A stretch of DNA of 64,000 nt, from positions 97,019-161,018 of the forward strand of contig CAVONV010000012.1 of the NCBI GenBank assembly GCA_963697355.1, given 5' to 3'. A model generated the notes under the pieces. The model was not told the origin of the DNA, searched no databases, and saw nothing but the letters and a program-made list of their open reading frames with translations. Shown piece after piece: positions 9,901 to 17,622 of this stretch. Made by a program: the position numbers and the translations under genes. Every line of letters begins with the position of its first letter. Position 1 is the stretch's first letter. The stretch comes from CAVONV01 sp963697355. Its GTDB lineage: Bacteria > Acidobacteriota > Vicinamibacteria > Marinacidobacterales > DATDRI01.

Positions 9901-10347
9901 AGCGCTGCCGAGCTCCTGAGCCAAAGATTCGGTAAGGAGAATCTCATGTTCGCCGAGAGTGGGAGCGTTCGATGTTTGATGAAACCGCCAGAAACGTTCA
10001 TCCACTCCATAGACCGGGACCTGCGAGCTTCGTTGGCCGCTCGATTCGTGAGTGATGAACGCCTCGAGAACGATGATGGGGCAGGCGGCGTCGATGACAG
10101 CCGACGCTCCTTCTTGTCCGGTTAGCTCATCGGCCAGTGTTTCTCTGAAAAAGAGAGGCGAAGTGATGACGAAATCTGTCGCACCGAGTCGACTCAGAAA
10201 AAGGTTCTGGAGACTGGACCGAACCGAGTCGCCGACCAGCAGTGCCCCGGCTAGAACGGCGACCGCCATGGCCACGCCCAAGATCACGGCGAGGTTCGTT
10301 CGCCAGTAGTAGGTGAGACTTCGGATGACTAGATTAGTGATCTTCAT
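6991..10347 (-). CDS. Large FtsX-type ABC transporter permease (two FtsX modules)
   Basis: An 1118-residue membrane protein. An N-terminal helix (AVILGVAMAVAVLAGALLVG) leads into a periplasmic MacB-like core domain to about residue 520. Three helices follow (FFLVVSSLLLTGLFF, GVLAVLGSLVGLAGAVAYA, ALGGVGGVLAALLAIAW), then two further helices, a second periplasmic domain (about 750-985) and a C-terminal FtsX triplet beginning GLGLILGTLGLAAVML. The doubled FtsX layout resembles YbbP/LolC-like permeases that extrude lipids or lipoproteins by a mechanotransmission mechanism. It is the last gene of the operon beginning at 15022, 9 bases after the ATPase gene, its certain partner. Substrate unknown; the upstream acyl-activating enzymes suggest a lipid-linked one. 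Confidence 0.88.
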   Translation of the reverse strand: MKITNLVIRSLTYYWRTNLAVILGVAMAVAVLAGALLVGDSVRSSLQNLFLSRLGATDFVITSPLFFRETLADELTGQEGASAVIDAACPIIVLEAFITHESSGQRSSQVPVYGVDERFWRFHQTSNAPTLGEHEILLTESLAQELGSASGDTILLRVGKPSEIPEDSLHGQKEDLGRTLRLSSKDWPPDSSLTEFALYPHQGTVRAVFVSLRRLQRDLEQQGRVNSILLSQTGDDNGDAARFENLFRRTFQLDDVGVKLRRLDRPEVVSVESESILLSDTLAEAAREAADKQDAPTVSVFTYLANSMRVGDRQTPYSLVTAVDAQGFEHLGLEQPSDVGTTPIFLNEWAVHDLDAKVGDPLTMEFYIWQESGRLTTESASFEVAGTLALKGEARDPGWAPVYPGITESLRLVDWDPTFPVDFDRIRDKDEDYWDEYGTTPKAFVPLLEGQKLWGSPYGNLTSIRVYDSRHVDIEAFETDLRTALDPFRLGITVYPARSEGLKASRGAVDFSEYFTYFSFFLVVSSLLLTGLFFKLGVEQRLREVGLLHAMGFPPKAIRALFLREGGVLAVLGSLVGLAGAVAYAWLIMFGLKTWWVDSVGTKLLTLHVSNTTLALGGVGGVLAALLAIAWTLRGVEPATPRHLLMGGETNGARTVSRRPLVLGMTATLLSFALVLATILGGMNQVAGFFGAGSLLLVALLSFQWSWLRRKNPSLLVGSAPRAMVRLGLRNATHRPGRSLVSIALIAFASFVIVAVDAFRRDASHELILDEHSGNGGYSLLAESLLPLYYDPNTEDGKDALNLPTGDGSPLVDVHFVPFGVRPGEDTSCLNMYRPSNPRIIAVPPTLIASRRFRFQSSLAETEEERQNPWLLLTKTEADGAIPVIGDAGSATYVLHLELGEELTIPRSVGEPLRLKLVATLADSLFQSELLMAESSFRRAFPDESGFRFFLIEAEPQTTPQVTEILEQRLGDFGFDVVATHERIADFHRVENTYLSTFQSLGGLGLILGTLGLAAVMLRNILERRRELALLQAVGYRRGHFALMVTAESALLLLGGVITGTVCALIAIAPALASRGGGFSIPSVGLLLLAVLASGLISSLIAVWASIHSPLLESLRSE

Positions 10348-10356
10348 CGAGTGTGT

Positions 10357-11022
10357 TTAGACTCGGGTCAGCTTGCCATCAGTGAGCTCGAGCTTTACCG
10401 GGAATTTCGATGCAAGCTCCGCACTGTGGGTCACCACAACCAAAATCCTGTCCCCACGTACTTTTTCATCGAGCAAGAGCGATGCCACGGCCTCGGCGGA
10501 ATGACGATCGAGATTCCCCGTGGGCTCATCGCATAGCAACAGCGTCGGCTCCCGGATGAGGGCGCGAGCAACGGCTACCCTTTGCTTTTCACCGCCGGAT
10601 AGTTCCGAGGGGCGGTGATGGATTCTCTCGGTCAAACCGACCTGGCCGAGTAGCTCCCGCGCGCGCTGCTCATAGTGAGCGGCCGACGGGGCGACAAGGG
10701 TCGGCGTCAAGGTGTTTTCGAGTACCGAGCACTGAGGCAAAAGGTGATGGTCTTGGAAGACGAAACCGATGGATTCGTTGCGAAACGCCGCAAGCTTCCC
10801 CGAATCCAACGTGAAGGGATTCTTCCCTGCTATCGTGACGGTTCCAGATGTGGGTGTTTCGAGCGTTCCCAAGATATAGAGAAAGGTGCTTTTCCCGCTT
10901 CCGGAGGGACCCATGATGGCGACCACATCGCCGGCGGATAGCGAGAGTGTGATCCCGTTGAGCACCGGAATCGAGCCTCGAGGTGCCGGATAGGATTTGG
11001 TGATCTCGTTAATTTCTAACAC
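10357..11022 (-). CDS. ABC transporter ATP-binding protein (LolD/MacB/YbbA type)
   Basis: A 221-residue nucleotide-binding subunit with all key motifs: Walker A GPSGSGKST at about residue 39, signature LSGGEKQRVAVARAL near 140, Walker B LLLCDEPTGNLD just after, and the H-loop histidine in VVVTHSAEL near 200. Size and sequence style match the LolD/MacB/YbbA group that partners FtsX-type permeases; the permease gene follows 9 bases later. The aldehyde dehydrogenase gene lies 17 bases upstream, so all are probably co-transcribed. It powers export or extraction of a substrate from the inner membrane. Confidence 0.93.
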   Translation of the reverse strand: MLEINEITKSYPAPRGSIPVLNGITLSLSAGDVVAIMGPSGSGKSTFLYILGTLETPTSGTVTIAGKNPFTLDSGKLAAFRNESIGFVFQDHHLLPQCSVLENTLTPTLVAPSAAHYEQRARELLGQVGLTERIHHRPSELSGGEKQRVAVARALIREPTLLLCDEPTGNLDRHSAEAVASLLLDEKVRGDRILVVVTHSAELASKFPVKLELTDGKLTRV

Positions 11023-11039
11023 CGGCCGTACTCCTTGAT

Positions 11040-12464
11040 CTATGCCTTTTGGAAGGCCCGGGCTCTAAACAGGAAATCGATGATACTTCCTTCGTGGGGC
11101 TGAAGCCAGTTGAGTTTGATGGTGGGGATAGGTCCAAAGTTGAGTCGATCGATCCGCGTCGCATCGAGCAATGACTTCTGAAACTCGCCGTCCTCCGTGA
11201 AGACGCTGGCAACGAGCGTGTCTCCGATCGACGCCAACATTCTTTCTTGCGGGCACCGAACCACGGAAACGAAGGGAAACATATACTCTTTGTGGGCGAG
11301 AGCCGCTTCGGCCGAACTGCAATGGATGACCGTCGGTCGTAAATAGTCGCACCGCTCTTTCTTAACGAGTCTCTCCTGACCATCGCGGTGGCTTGCCGTG
11401 ACGTCGGCCGCACCGTCCCCCTCGACCATCGAATCGATATCGTTGGAGATCGCTTCAGCGACTCCAGGGACCGTGAAGGCCGCCAACTGACTCTCCGGAT
11501 CGTCGGGAGGCAAAGGAGCGATGGGGCCCAGCCGCTCGGCGAGGGCCGTCGCGATCTCTTCGGTATGTCTCGAAGCCCAAATGCCCGAGCAATTGATGCA
11601 ACTTCGACCGCTGTTGACGAGAACGCTATCCAACATTAGATCTAGGTACTTTTCCCAATCATCTACCTGGTCATCCCCGAGCAGTATCTTGCTGAAACCG
11701 GGCCCATGGACCTGCACTGCGGGATTACCACGGTAACGCTCCACCGTAGGCGTTCCACCGAAGATGAGACTTCGTTGACAGGTCTCGAGCACCGCAGCAC
11801 CGATGTCTCCTCCTCCCGGATAAATCGACACGGCCTGACGTGGGACCCCTGCCTCGAAAAAGGCCTGGGCCATACGGTAGGGCGTCCAGGGCTCCTGCGG
11901 CCCTGGTTTGAGAACGAGACCGATTTGGAGGGGGATGATGGGCAGCCAAAGCGTATGGACACCCGGCGAGTTCGAAGGTAAGACCATTCCCAAAACCGGT
12001 GACTGGGCTTGGTAGCTCAGAGGAACTCCCCGATCTTCCATCCCAAATCCGTGACTGAGAATCGAGAGATCCAATCCCCGCGTCAAGGCATCTAGGATCT
12101 CGCCCATGTGAGTCAGGACAAAGGCGTTCTTCTCCATGTTTGCCCGGCACATGTGCTCGGGCAACCCGGTAGTGGCCGATTGGAAGCGTGCAAACTCCTC
12201 GGGCGTTTGAGTGCCGTCTCCTAACGGTAGCTCCGCCTTTGTGTAGAGCTCGGCTGCCTTGCCCATCATGGAAAGCAGGTTGCTTATTGGAATCTCTCGC
12301 AGGAGATCGCGAGCGCGTTGAGCACGACGCATGTCTCGTTGCACGATACCGGGATTGGCCCGACTCACTTTGGCTAGCTCTTCGCCGGTCTCGAAATGGA
12401 CAACAGGGTCCACATCGAGGCTGGTGTAAGGCTCACCCCAGCGAAGTACGGGAATGTTGATCAT
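11040..12464 (-). CDS. Aldehyde dehydrogenase-fold protein, LuxC-like acyl reductase candidate
   Basis: A 474-residue protein of the aldehyde dehydrogenase superfamily. The cofactor-binding region reads SPVLGMVLPSNSPGVHTLWLP, and the catalytic cysteine sits in NSGRSCINCSG near residue 290, corresponding to the family's G-Q-x-C loop. FGGTPTVERY is the segment before the catalytic domain. The sequence differs from ordinary catabolic dehydrogenases and is followed upstream by a LuxE/PaaK-like acyl-activating gene, as in luxCDE where LuxC reduces an acyl group to the aldehyde. I therefore favour acyl-CoA or acyl-enzyme reduction, as inference. Seventeen bases separate it from the ABC ATPase gene. 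Confidence 0.78.
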   Translation of the reverse strand: MINIPVLRWGEPYTSLDVDPVVHFETGEELAKVSRANPGIVQRDMRRAQRARDLLREIPISNLLSMMGKAAELYTKAELPLGDGTQTPEEFARFQSATTGLPEHMCRANMEKNAFVLTHMGEILDALTRGLDLSILSHGFGMEDRGVPLSYQAQSPVLGMVLPSNSPGVHTLWLPIIPLQIGLVLKPGPQEPWTPYRMAQAFFEAGVPRQAVSIYPGGGDIGAAVLETCQRSLIFGGTPTVERYRGNPAVQVHGPGFSKILLGDDQVDDWEKYLDLMLDSVLVNSGRSCINCSGIWASRHTEEIATALAERLGPIAPLPPDDPESQLAAFTVPGVAEAISNDIDSMVEGDGAADVTASHRDGQERLVKKERCDYLRPTVIHCSSAEAALAHKEYMFPFVSVVRCPQERMLASIGDTLVASVFTEDGEFQKSLLDATRIDRLNFGPIPTIKLNWLQPHEGSIIDFLFRARAFQKA

Positions 12465-12486
12465 CGAAAGTCACTCTATTCTCAGT

Positions 12487-12525
12487 AAGAATTCAAGAAA
12501 TCAAGAATTCAGGAATTCGAAGAAT
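12487..12525. repeat. Degenerate 9-bp tandem repeat (AAGAATTCA type)
   Basis: About four copies of an 8-9 base unit resembling AAGAATTCA lie in the 135-bp gap between the aldehyde dehydrogenase and ligase genes. Related 9-bp units (GAACTCGAG/GAACTCAAG) occur at 52955-52994 and 59456-59476. All three loci lie immediately outside genes. Confidence 0.5.
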
Positions 12526-12576
12526 GGTTTGCGTTTATTCGCGTTCATTGGCGGTTACATCTATTTAAGTCAGGGC

Positions 12577-12593
12577 GCCCGGCACAGCCGGGC
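12577..12593. terminator. Short GC hairpin inside the operon gap
   Basis: GCCCGGC-ACA-GCCGGGC forms a perfect 7-bp stem with a 3-base loop, 6 bases beyond the stop of the LuxE-like gene. No T-run follows, so it may be a processing or attenuating hairpin, not a full terminator. Confidence 0.4.
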
Positions 12594-12599
12594 CTACAT

Positions 12600-13694
12600 C
12601 TAATACACGCCCACCGTCGTTGTTTGGGCCAGCGCTTGAAAAGGACGGACGCCGCTGATTCCGTCCCACGGATAGGTTTCGAAAGGCGGCTCTCTCTCTC
12701 CCTCATCTCGTTCCAGAAATCCCGGTACGAAAAACTCCTTGGTCAACGTGGTGAGCTTCACACGTCCCGTAGCACCGTAATCCACTAGGTGGTCCGGTTG
12801 TTCTGGGTCGACTACTTCGATGACCGCCCTCGGCTGTGGCGCGTAGTAGGCAATTTTGTAACCGTCTCGAGCGGTCACCGGCTTCGAAGCAGCAAGACCC
12901 ATTAGGGTATTACCATAGGTCGGTGTGATGTAGCTTCCGTCGAGTAGCTCTTCCACCGCGAATCGTGTCCATTGAGGGGTGAACTCGGTGCCACCTGAAA
13001 AGATGCCCGTAATCCCGACCTCCCGGAGCGTTGTCCCTCGATCTTCCAAGGCAAGCGCGAGACCTTCGAGCAGTTTCGGCGTGGCAAAAAGGCACCGGAT
13101 GTCGTGACCCGCCTCGAGGACCGTCAAAGCCTGTTGGATGACGTGCTCCTTGTAAGCGTTCAGATGCTCAGTCCAACCTTTGTTGATAAGCTTGATCACC
13201 CACCGTGGATCGAGATCGACACAGAAACATATACCCCCGCGATGCTGCGCCAGGTGTTCCACCGCTAAACGGAGGCGCCGAGGTCCCGATGGGCCCAGCA
13301 TGAGCCAGTTGGAGCCTTTTGGGAAATGTTCTTCGGGAAGGGTCTCGCTGAAGAGCTCGTAGTCGGTGCGGAAGTCGTCGATGGCAACTCGGCTCTTGGG
13401 AATTCCCGTCGTCCCTCCTGTCTCGAAAACAAAGATGGGCCTGTCGGCGAACGCCTTGGGTACCCAACGGCGCACCGGCCCACCGCGCAACCACTCGTCT
13501 TCGAAAGGAGGGAATTTGCGGAGATCTTCGAAAGTCTTCACTTCGCTCGGCGGATCGAAGTCTAGCTTTTTGGCGAAATCGAGCCAGAATGGAGCACCCG
13601 TTTCCTCGCTAAAGTGCCATTGGACGATTTCTCGTACGTGCTCGTCGAGCTTCTCGCGTTCTTGTTTGACGTTGTCCTCGATGTCGGCCGTCAT
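12600..13694 (-). CDS. LuxE/PaaK-like acyl-adenylate-forming ligase
   Basis: A 364-residue protein with the adenylate-forming P-loop ETGGTTGIPKS near residue 92. A glycine-rich GIFSGGTEFTPQW segment follows near 230, then the TPTYGNTLMGLA motif, all characteristic of the LuxE acyl-protein synthetase / phenylacetate-CoA ligase superfamily. It is shorter than PaaK (about 430 residues) and close to LuxE (about 370). The usual product is an activated carboxylic acid (acyl-AMP, then acyl-enzyme or acyl-CoA). Its ATG overlaps the glycosyltransferase stop by four bases (ATGA), implying translational coupling, and the reductase-like gene follows. Substrate unknown. Confidence 0.78.
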   Translation of the reverse strand: MTADIEDNVKQEREKLDEHVREIVQWHFSEETGAPFWLDFAKKLDFDPPSEVKTFEDLRKFPPFEDEWLRGGPVRRWVPKAFADRPIFVFETGGTTGIPKSRVAIDDFRTDYELFSETLPEEHFPKGSNWLMLGPSGPRRLRLAVEHLAQHRGGICFCVDLDPRWVIKLINKGWTEHLNAYKEHVIQQALTVLEAGHDIRCLFATPKLLEGLALALEDRGTTLREVGITGIFSGGTEFTPQWTRFAVEELLDGSYITPTYGNTLMGLAASKPVTARDGYKIAYYAPQPRAVIEVVDPEQPDHLVDYGATGRVKLTTLTKEFFVPGFLERDEGEREPPFETYPWDGISGVRPFQALAQTTTVGVY

Positions 13695-15022
13695 GCTGTT
13701 TTTTCTCCCGACTCTGGAATGGTCTCGCCGTCATTTCGCCGGCAAATGGTGTCGTACACTTCCAGGGCTCGATGCGCCATTTGACGGGCTTCGTAGTGGG
13801 CCCGAACGCCATCTGCTCCTTGCTGACCGAGCCGCCGTGCCAACGTGCGATCCTTAGCGAGCGAGGCGATGCCTTCCGCCAGACTTTCTGTGTCGTCGGC
13901 ATCGACCAAAACACCCCCGCCGGTTTTTTCGATGATCTCTGGGAACGCGCCGTGGCGCGGCTGCACCACGGGTACTCCGCAGGCCATTGCTTCGAACAGA
14001 TAGAGTCCTTTGGGCTCTTTGTAGGGGCTCGGTACAGAGAGAACGTCTATTTTTCGTAGGAACGCGATCTTCTCCTGACGGTCGAGAACGCCGTGATAGC
14101 GGAACTCTTTGTCTAGCCCCCACTCTTTCAGTTGTCGTTCGACTCTAAGCATATAGTCTTGATGCTCCGACCCCAGATAGCCGGCGACTTCGAGTCGCAG
14201 GGAGGGTAAATCCTTCCTTTCACGAAGAAGACGGTAGGCTTCGCACAAATTGTGAAGGCCCTTTTCCGGAGCAATCCTGGCGAGATATCCGATGGTGAAG
14301 TGGTCTTTGTCGGTTGCTGGAGGCGGCTCGAAGCCCTCCGTGTGAATGCCGAGGGGTACCACGTACATTTTCTCTTGCGGAATGTGAAGGTAATCCGACA
14401 TGTATTGGGCGTAGTAGTCACTGACCGCGATGAATCCATCCACCCATTCGATGTTCCGACGGATCAAATTCATTGCCTGATTGCGGTATGGCTCGCGAAG
14501 CCCGTCCAAGAACAAGTCCTCGCCTTGAAGCGTGCAGCACACAGGCCGGTTCCAGGTCTCCTTGATAGGACGGGCGAGACCAATGAGCAGCGAGTTGGGA
14601 AGATTGGTGATGTCAGGAGCCGGATGGTCCTGGAGCCATTGGAGCAACTTGAGGAATTCCTTTCGTTGGGCGCCATCCTCACCTTCGAGCATGCCTGTCG
14701 TGAGCGCTCCCAACTGGCTGGGATCCGTCGAGACGGAAAAACGGGTCGCGGCCTTTATGACCCATGAAGAGTCCCATAGGCGGTCCAGCCACCAGGGCGT
14801 CTTTCGGAAGAAGGGGAGCTTTTGTTGGAGATAAACGCTGATGCCGCCAAAGAGCACTTTCTTCTGGCTGACGTTCGACTCATCGGTCAGAGTCGGAGTG
14901 TAGGCCGGCATGAGGCTGACGTCGTGCCCGAGGGCGATGAGCTCCGTTGCTAAGGCATTGTCTCTTAGACAACTCCCGCAGTACATGCCGCCGGCGCCGG
15001 CGGTAATGGAAAGTATCTTCAT
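13691..15022 (-). CDS. Glycosyltransferase family 4 (GT-B) protein
   Basis: A 443-residue retaining glycosyltransferase. The N-terminus has the SITAGAGGMYCGSCLRDNAL nucleotide-fold opening seen in starch-synthase-like GT4 proteins. The C-terminal Rossmann domain begins FTIGYLARIAPEKGLHNL (about residue 240) and contains EPKGLYLFEAMACGVPVV near 345, the EX7E donor-binding motif. It transfers an activated sugar to an unknown acceptor, probably at the cytoplasmic membrane face. It is the first gene of the minus-strand operon running to 6991. Association with acyl-activating and FtsX-type export genes suggests a glycolipid or modified-surface product, which is inference. Confidence 0.88.
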   Translation of the reverse strand: MKILSITAGAGGMYCGSCLRDNALATELIALGHDVSLMPAYTPTLTDESNVSQKKVLFGGISVYLQQKLPFFRKTPWWLDRLWDSSWVIKAATRFSVSTDPSQLGALTTGMLEGEDGAQRKEFLKLLQWLQDHPAPDITNLPNSLLIGLARPIKETWNRPVCCTLQGEDLFLDGLREPYRNQAMNLIRRNIEWVDGFIAVSDYYAQYMSDYLHIPQEKMYVVPLGIHTEGFEPPPATDKDHFTIGYLARIAPEKGLHNLCEAYRLLRERKDLPSLRLEVAGYLGSEHQDYMLRVERQLKEWGLDKEFRYHGVLDRQEKIAFLRKIDVLSVPSPYKEPKGLYLFEAMACGVPVVQPRHGAFPEIIEKTGGGVLVDADDTESLAEGIASLAKDRTLARRLGQQGADGVRAHYEARQMAHRALEVYDTICRRNDGETIPESGEKTA

Positions 15023-15142
15023 TTCAGAGAATCAATTTGCAGATTTGAGCTTGCCGCCTGCCAGAGGCAGATTATAGCGCCATCATGGTTCCGCGTGAAT
15101 CCCCGACTCATCGAAGACGACTCCTTCTTTCTAGTGATGCGG

Positions 15143-17302
15143 TCAGGACCCCAAGGAGAGCTCGATGTTGGCATAAACGGCGAAGGGATCCGCGGGAATG
15201 ACCGAGGAATTGCCGAATCCGCGAGTTTCGAAATTTTGGCCGGTGAAGTTCTTGAAGTTCAGCTTGAACAGCCAGTTACTTTGTCGATAGGAAACCATGG
15301 CGTCAAAGGTGACGTAGCCTTCGATCGCGTAGCCGTTATCGGGTGCTATGTACTGGCTGCTGAGGTAACGAGCGCCGCCGCCAATCTGGAATCCACCGGG
15401 CAGCTCCTTCATGGTCCATAGGTTGAATATGTGTCGCGGTGCAAAAGGGGCTTGGTTGCCGGAGCGATCGATGACCACGAAGGGCGGTTCGCGACCCGTG
15501 AAAATCATCTCCGAGAACTGAGTCAGCTCGGAATCGTTAAAGGCATATGATGCGTTGGTCAGCCAACCGCTACAGGCTTCGACGGCCATCTCGATCTCCA
15601 CCCCGCGAGAACGCTGGTTGCCGGCTTGCTGTGTAAACCCGTTGGCATCCGGGATTCCGATGTTCTGTCTTTCCAGGTCGTAGACGGCGAAAGAGATGAG
15701 ACCGTTATGGCTCGATAGGCTCTTCTTGACGCCTGCCTCGATTTGCCGGCTTCTTTCAGGCTCGCGCTCGCCCACCACACGGCTCGAAGGGGGAGCAAAC
15801 GCCCGCCCGAAATTGACGTAGATGGACCAGTCCCGAATCGGTGAGTAGACGGCGCCCAACATCGGGGAAAACTCACTGGCCTCGCGTGCAGTCGTTGTCA
15901 CTTGATCTTCGTAGTCGATTCCATCCCAACGTCCACCCACAAATAGCTGAAGTTTCTCCGAGAATGTCAGCTGGTCCACGAAATAGAGACCGACATTATT
16001 AGTGCGTGCGTCGGCGGCGCTCGATTGTCCCGGAATCATGAAAAGAGGCTCGGACACCGTTTCCACCGGATTGTAGAGATCCATGGTTGGTAGGAGAGCG
16101 GCATCGAGTGTGAACACGTCCGTCAGCCTTCGCGCTTCGAATCCTGCCAGTAGAGTGTGCTCGACGGAGCCCGTTTTCAACGAAAAGAGACCCTCGAACT
16201 GGTTCCCCAGGACCTTCTGTCGGTCGTCGAGTAAGAGTAGGGACCGAATGACCTGGACGCTTCCGAAACCGTCCGGGAATGTGCCGGCCAGTAACGTTCC
16301 ATCGCTATCCCAGGCTTGGTCCGTGAAATAGAACTTGTTGCGCACAGTAAACCGAGGACTGATTTCTGAGTCCAAGTCCAAACGGAACCGGTAGATCTTC
16401 TGTTCGGATATATCCAATGGAGTTTGGTACGAGCGGGTCCGTGGCACGTCCGGAAGCGCGTTGTTCATCAGAGGCAGACCCGAATCGGGTTTGAACTCGT
16501 TATCGACGACCTCAAAGTTGACCGTGAGGGGGGTCTTTTCGTTCAGCCGCACGGTAAGTGACGGATTGACGGCAGCTAGATGGTTGGTTTTGTCATCCCG
16601 GTAAAAGTCCGAGCCGTTGTAGAGTGCATTCAACCGGAAAGCGACCTGGCCATCGGGCTTGGCAATGTTGAAGTCTGCCATGCCTCGGAGGGTGTTAAAG
16701 CTTCCGTAGGAGAAGTTGAAGTCGGCGAATTTAGTGGCCAACGGCTGTTTGCGGGTGAGGTTGACGGTTCCGGATAGCGGATAGCCCCCATAGAGGAAAG
16801 CCGATGGGCCCTTTAGAACCTCCACCTGCTGAACGTTATAAAGCTGATAAAACGTGCTTTCGGGCTCGAAAGCGCCGTCCGTCAACACCAATCCGGTGTC
16901 CAGGGAATCAAATCCCCTGACGACGAAAAAGTCGACGACTCCGAAGTTCGTGGCCACGTTGATACCACTGACGTTCCTAATGGCATCGCCGAGGACCCGG
17001 GCCTCTTGGCTCGCGATAATCACCTCGGGCACCACGCCCACGCTGGCCGGAGTCGACTGCAACGAAACGGGGAATTTGGCCCAGGTGTTGTCCTCGCTTG
17101 GGAAATCAGGCAGAAGCCCCTCGACCAAGATTTCCTCCTCGTATCGAGGCAGTGCCTGTTCGTTCTCCTTGGGTTTTTCCTGCTTTTCCTGCTGGTCCGA
17201 CGGCGGTGTCTGAGCCATCGCGACAGGCGAGGCGGTCGCAAGTGCGAGTGTTATGACGGTTGAAAACAACAGGATGTCAGCGTGTGGTATCAAGCGCTTC
17301 AT
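15143..17302 (-). CDS. TonB-dependent siderophore-type outer-membrane receptor
   Basis: A 719-residue receptor beginning with a signal peptide (LLFSTVITLALATASPVAMAQ). The plug domain follows: DAIRNVSGINVATNF, FFVVRGFDS, then QQVEVLKGPSAFLYGGYPLSG, the typical plug box. A 22-strand barrel fills the rest, with aromatic strand ends and a final strand ending in NIELSLGS, unusual in lacking the terminal aromatic residue. Similarity is to the FhuE/FpvA-like siderophore receptors. I chose the start at 17302, where the signal peptide begins; an upstream extension to 17452 is unlikely. No TonB or Fur-box was recognised nearby. It is divergent from the kinase gene. Confidence 0.9.
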   Translation of the reverse strand: MKRLIPHADILLFSTVITLALATASPVAMAQTPPSDQQEKQEKPKENEQALPRYEEEILVEGLLPDFPSEDNTWAKFPVSLQSTPASVGVVPEVIIASQEARVLGDAIRNVSGINVATNFGVVDFFVVRGFDSLDTGLVLTDGAFEPESTFYQLYNVQQVEVLKGPSAFLYGGYPLSGTVNLTRKQPLATKFADFNFSYGSFNTLRGMADFNIAKPDGQVAFRLNALYNGSDFYRDDKTNHLAAVNPSLTVRLNEKTPLTVNFEVVDNEFKPDSGLPLMNNALPDVPRTRSYQTPLDISEQKIYRFRLDLDSEISPRFTVRNKFYFTDQAWDSDGTLLAGTFPDGFGSVQVIRSLLLLDDRQKVLGNQFEGLFSLKTGSVEHTLLAGFEARRLTDVFTLDAALLPTMDLYNPVETVSEPLFMIPGQSSAADARTNNVGLYFVDQLTFSEKLQLFVGGRWDGIDYEDQVTTTAREASEFSPMLGAVYSPIRDWSIYVNFGRAFAPPSSRVVGEREPERSRQIEAGVKKSLSSHNGLISFAVYDLERQNIGIPDANGFTQQAGNQRSRGVEIEMAVEACSGWLTNASYAFNDSELTQFSEMIFTGREPPFVVIDRSGNQAPFAPRHIFNLWTMKELPGGFQIGGGARYLSSQYIAPDNGYAIEGYVTFDAMVSYRQSNWLFKLNFKNFTGQNFETRGFGNSSVIPADPFAVYANIELSLGS

Positions 17303-17567
17303 TTTCTTGGATTCTCTCTGCTTGGCCGAGATTTCGCCCCGGGCGGACCCTGTATTATAGACAAATTGTCGGTGCGATGACGGGTTGCCGGCTGCCAAAT
17401 CGCTTTGTCGACTGGGGTCACCCGAAGCGTGCAGTGAGAGCATTCTCGTCATTCGACAAGCGGGACGATGATCTTCGGCTGCTCACCTTTCGCCAATTAG
17501 ACGTCCCTCGACTTTGGAAATCCAAGGGCTGCCGGCCGCGACCGTGCTCTTTCTTGTTTCTTACTTG

Positions 17568-17596
17568 TTGACAATCCCCGCGCGAAGCCCTAGATT
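17568..17596 (+). promoter_or_regulatory. Sigma-70 type promoter for the kinase fusion gene
   Basis: TTGACA at 17568-17573 and TAGATT at 17591-17596 are separated by exactly 17 bases, a near-consensus housekeeping promoter. The expected start of transcription (about 17603) lies roughly 20 bases before the ATG at 17623, leaving room for an AAGGGTGGA ribosome-binding site. The remaining 320-bp divergent gap back to 17303 holds no gene that I can see. Confidence 0.7.
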
Positions 17597-17622
17597 CACA
17601 TCAATCAGAAGGGTGGATCCTT

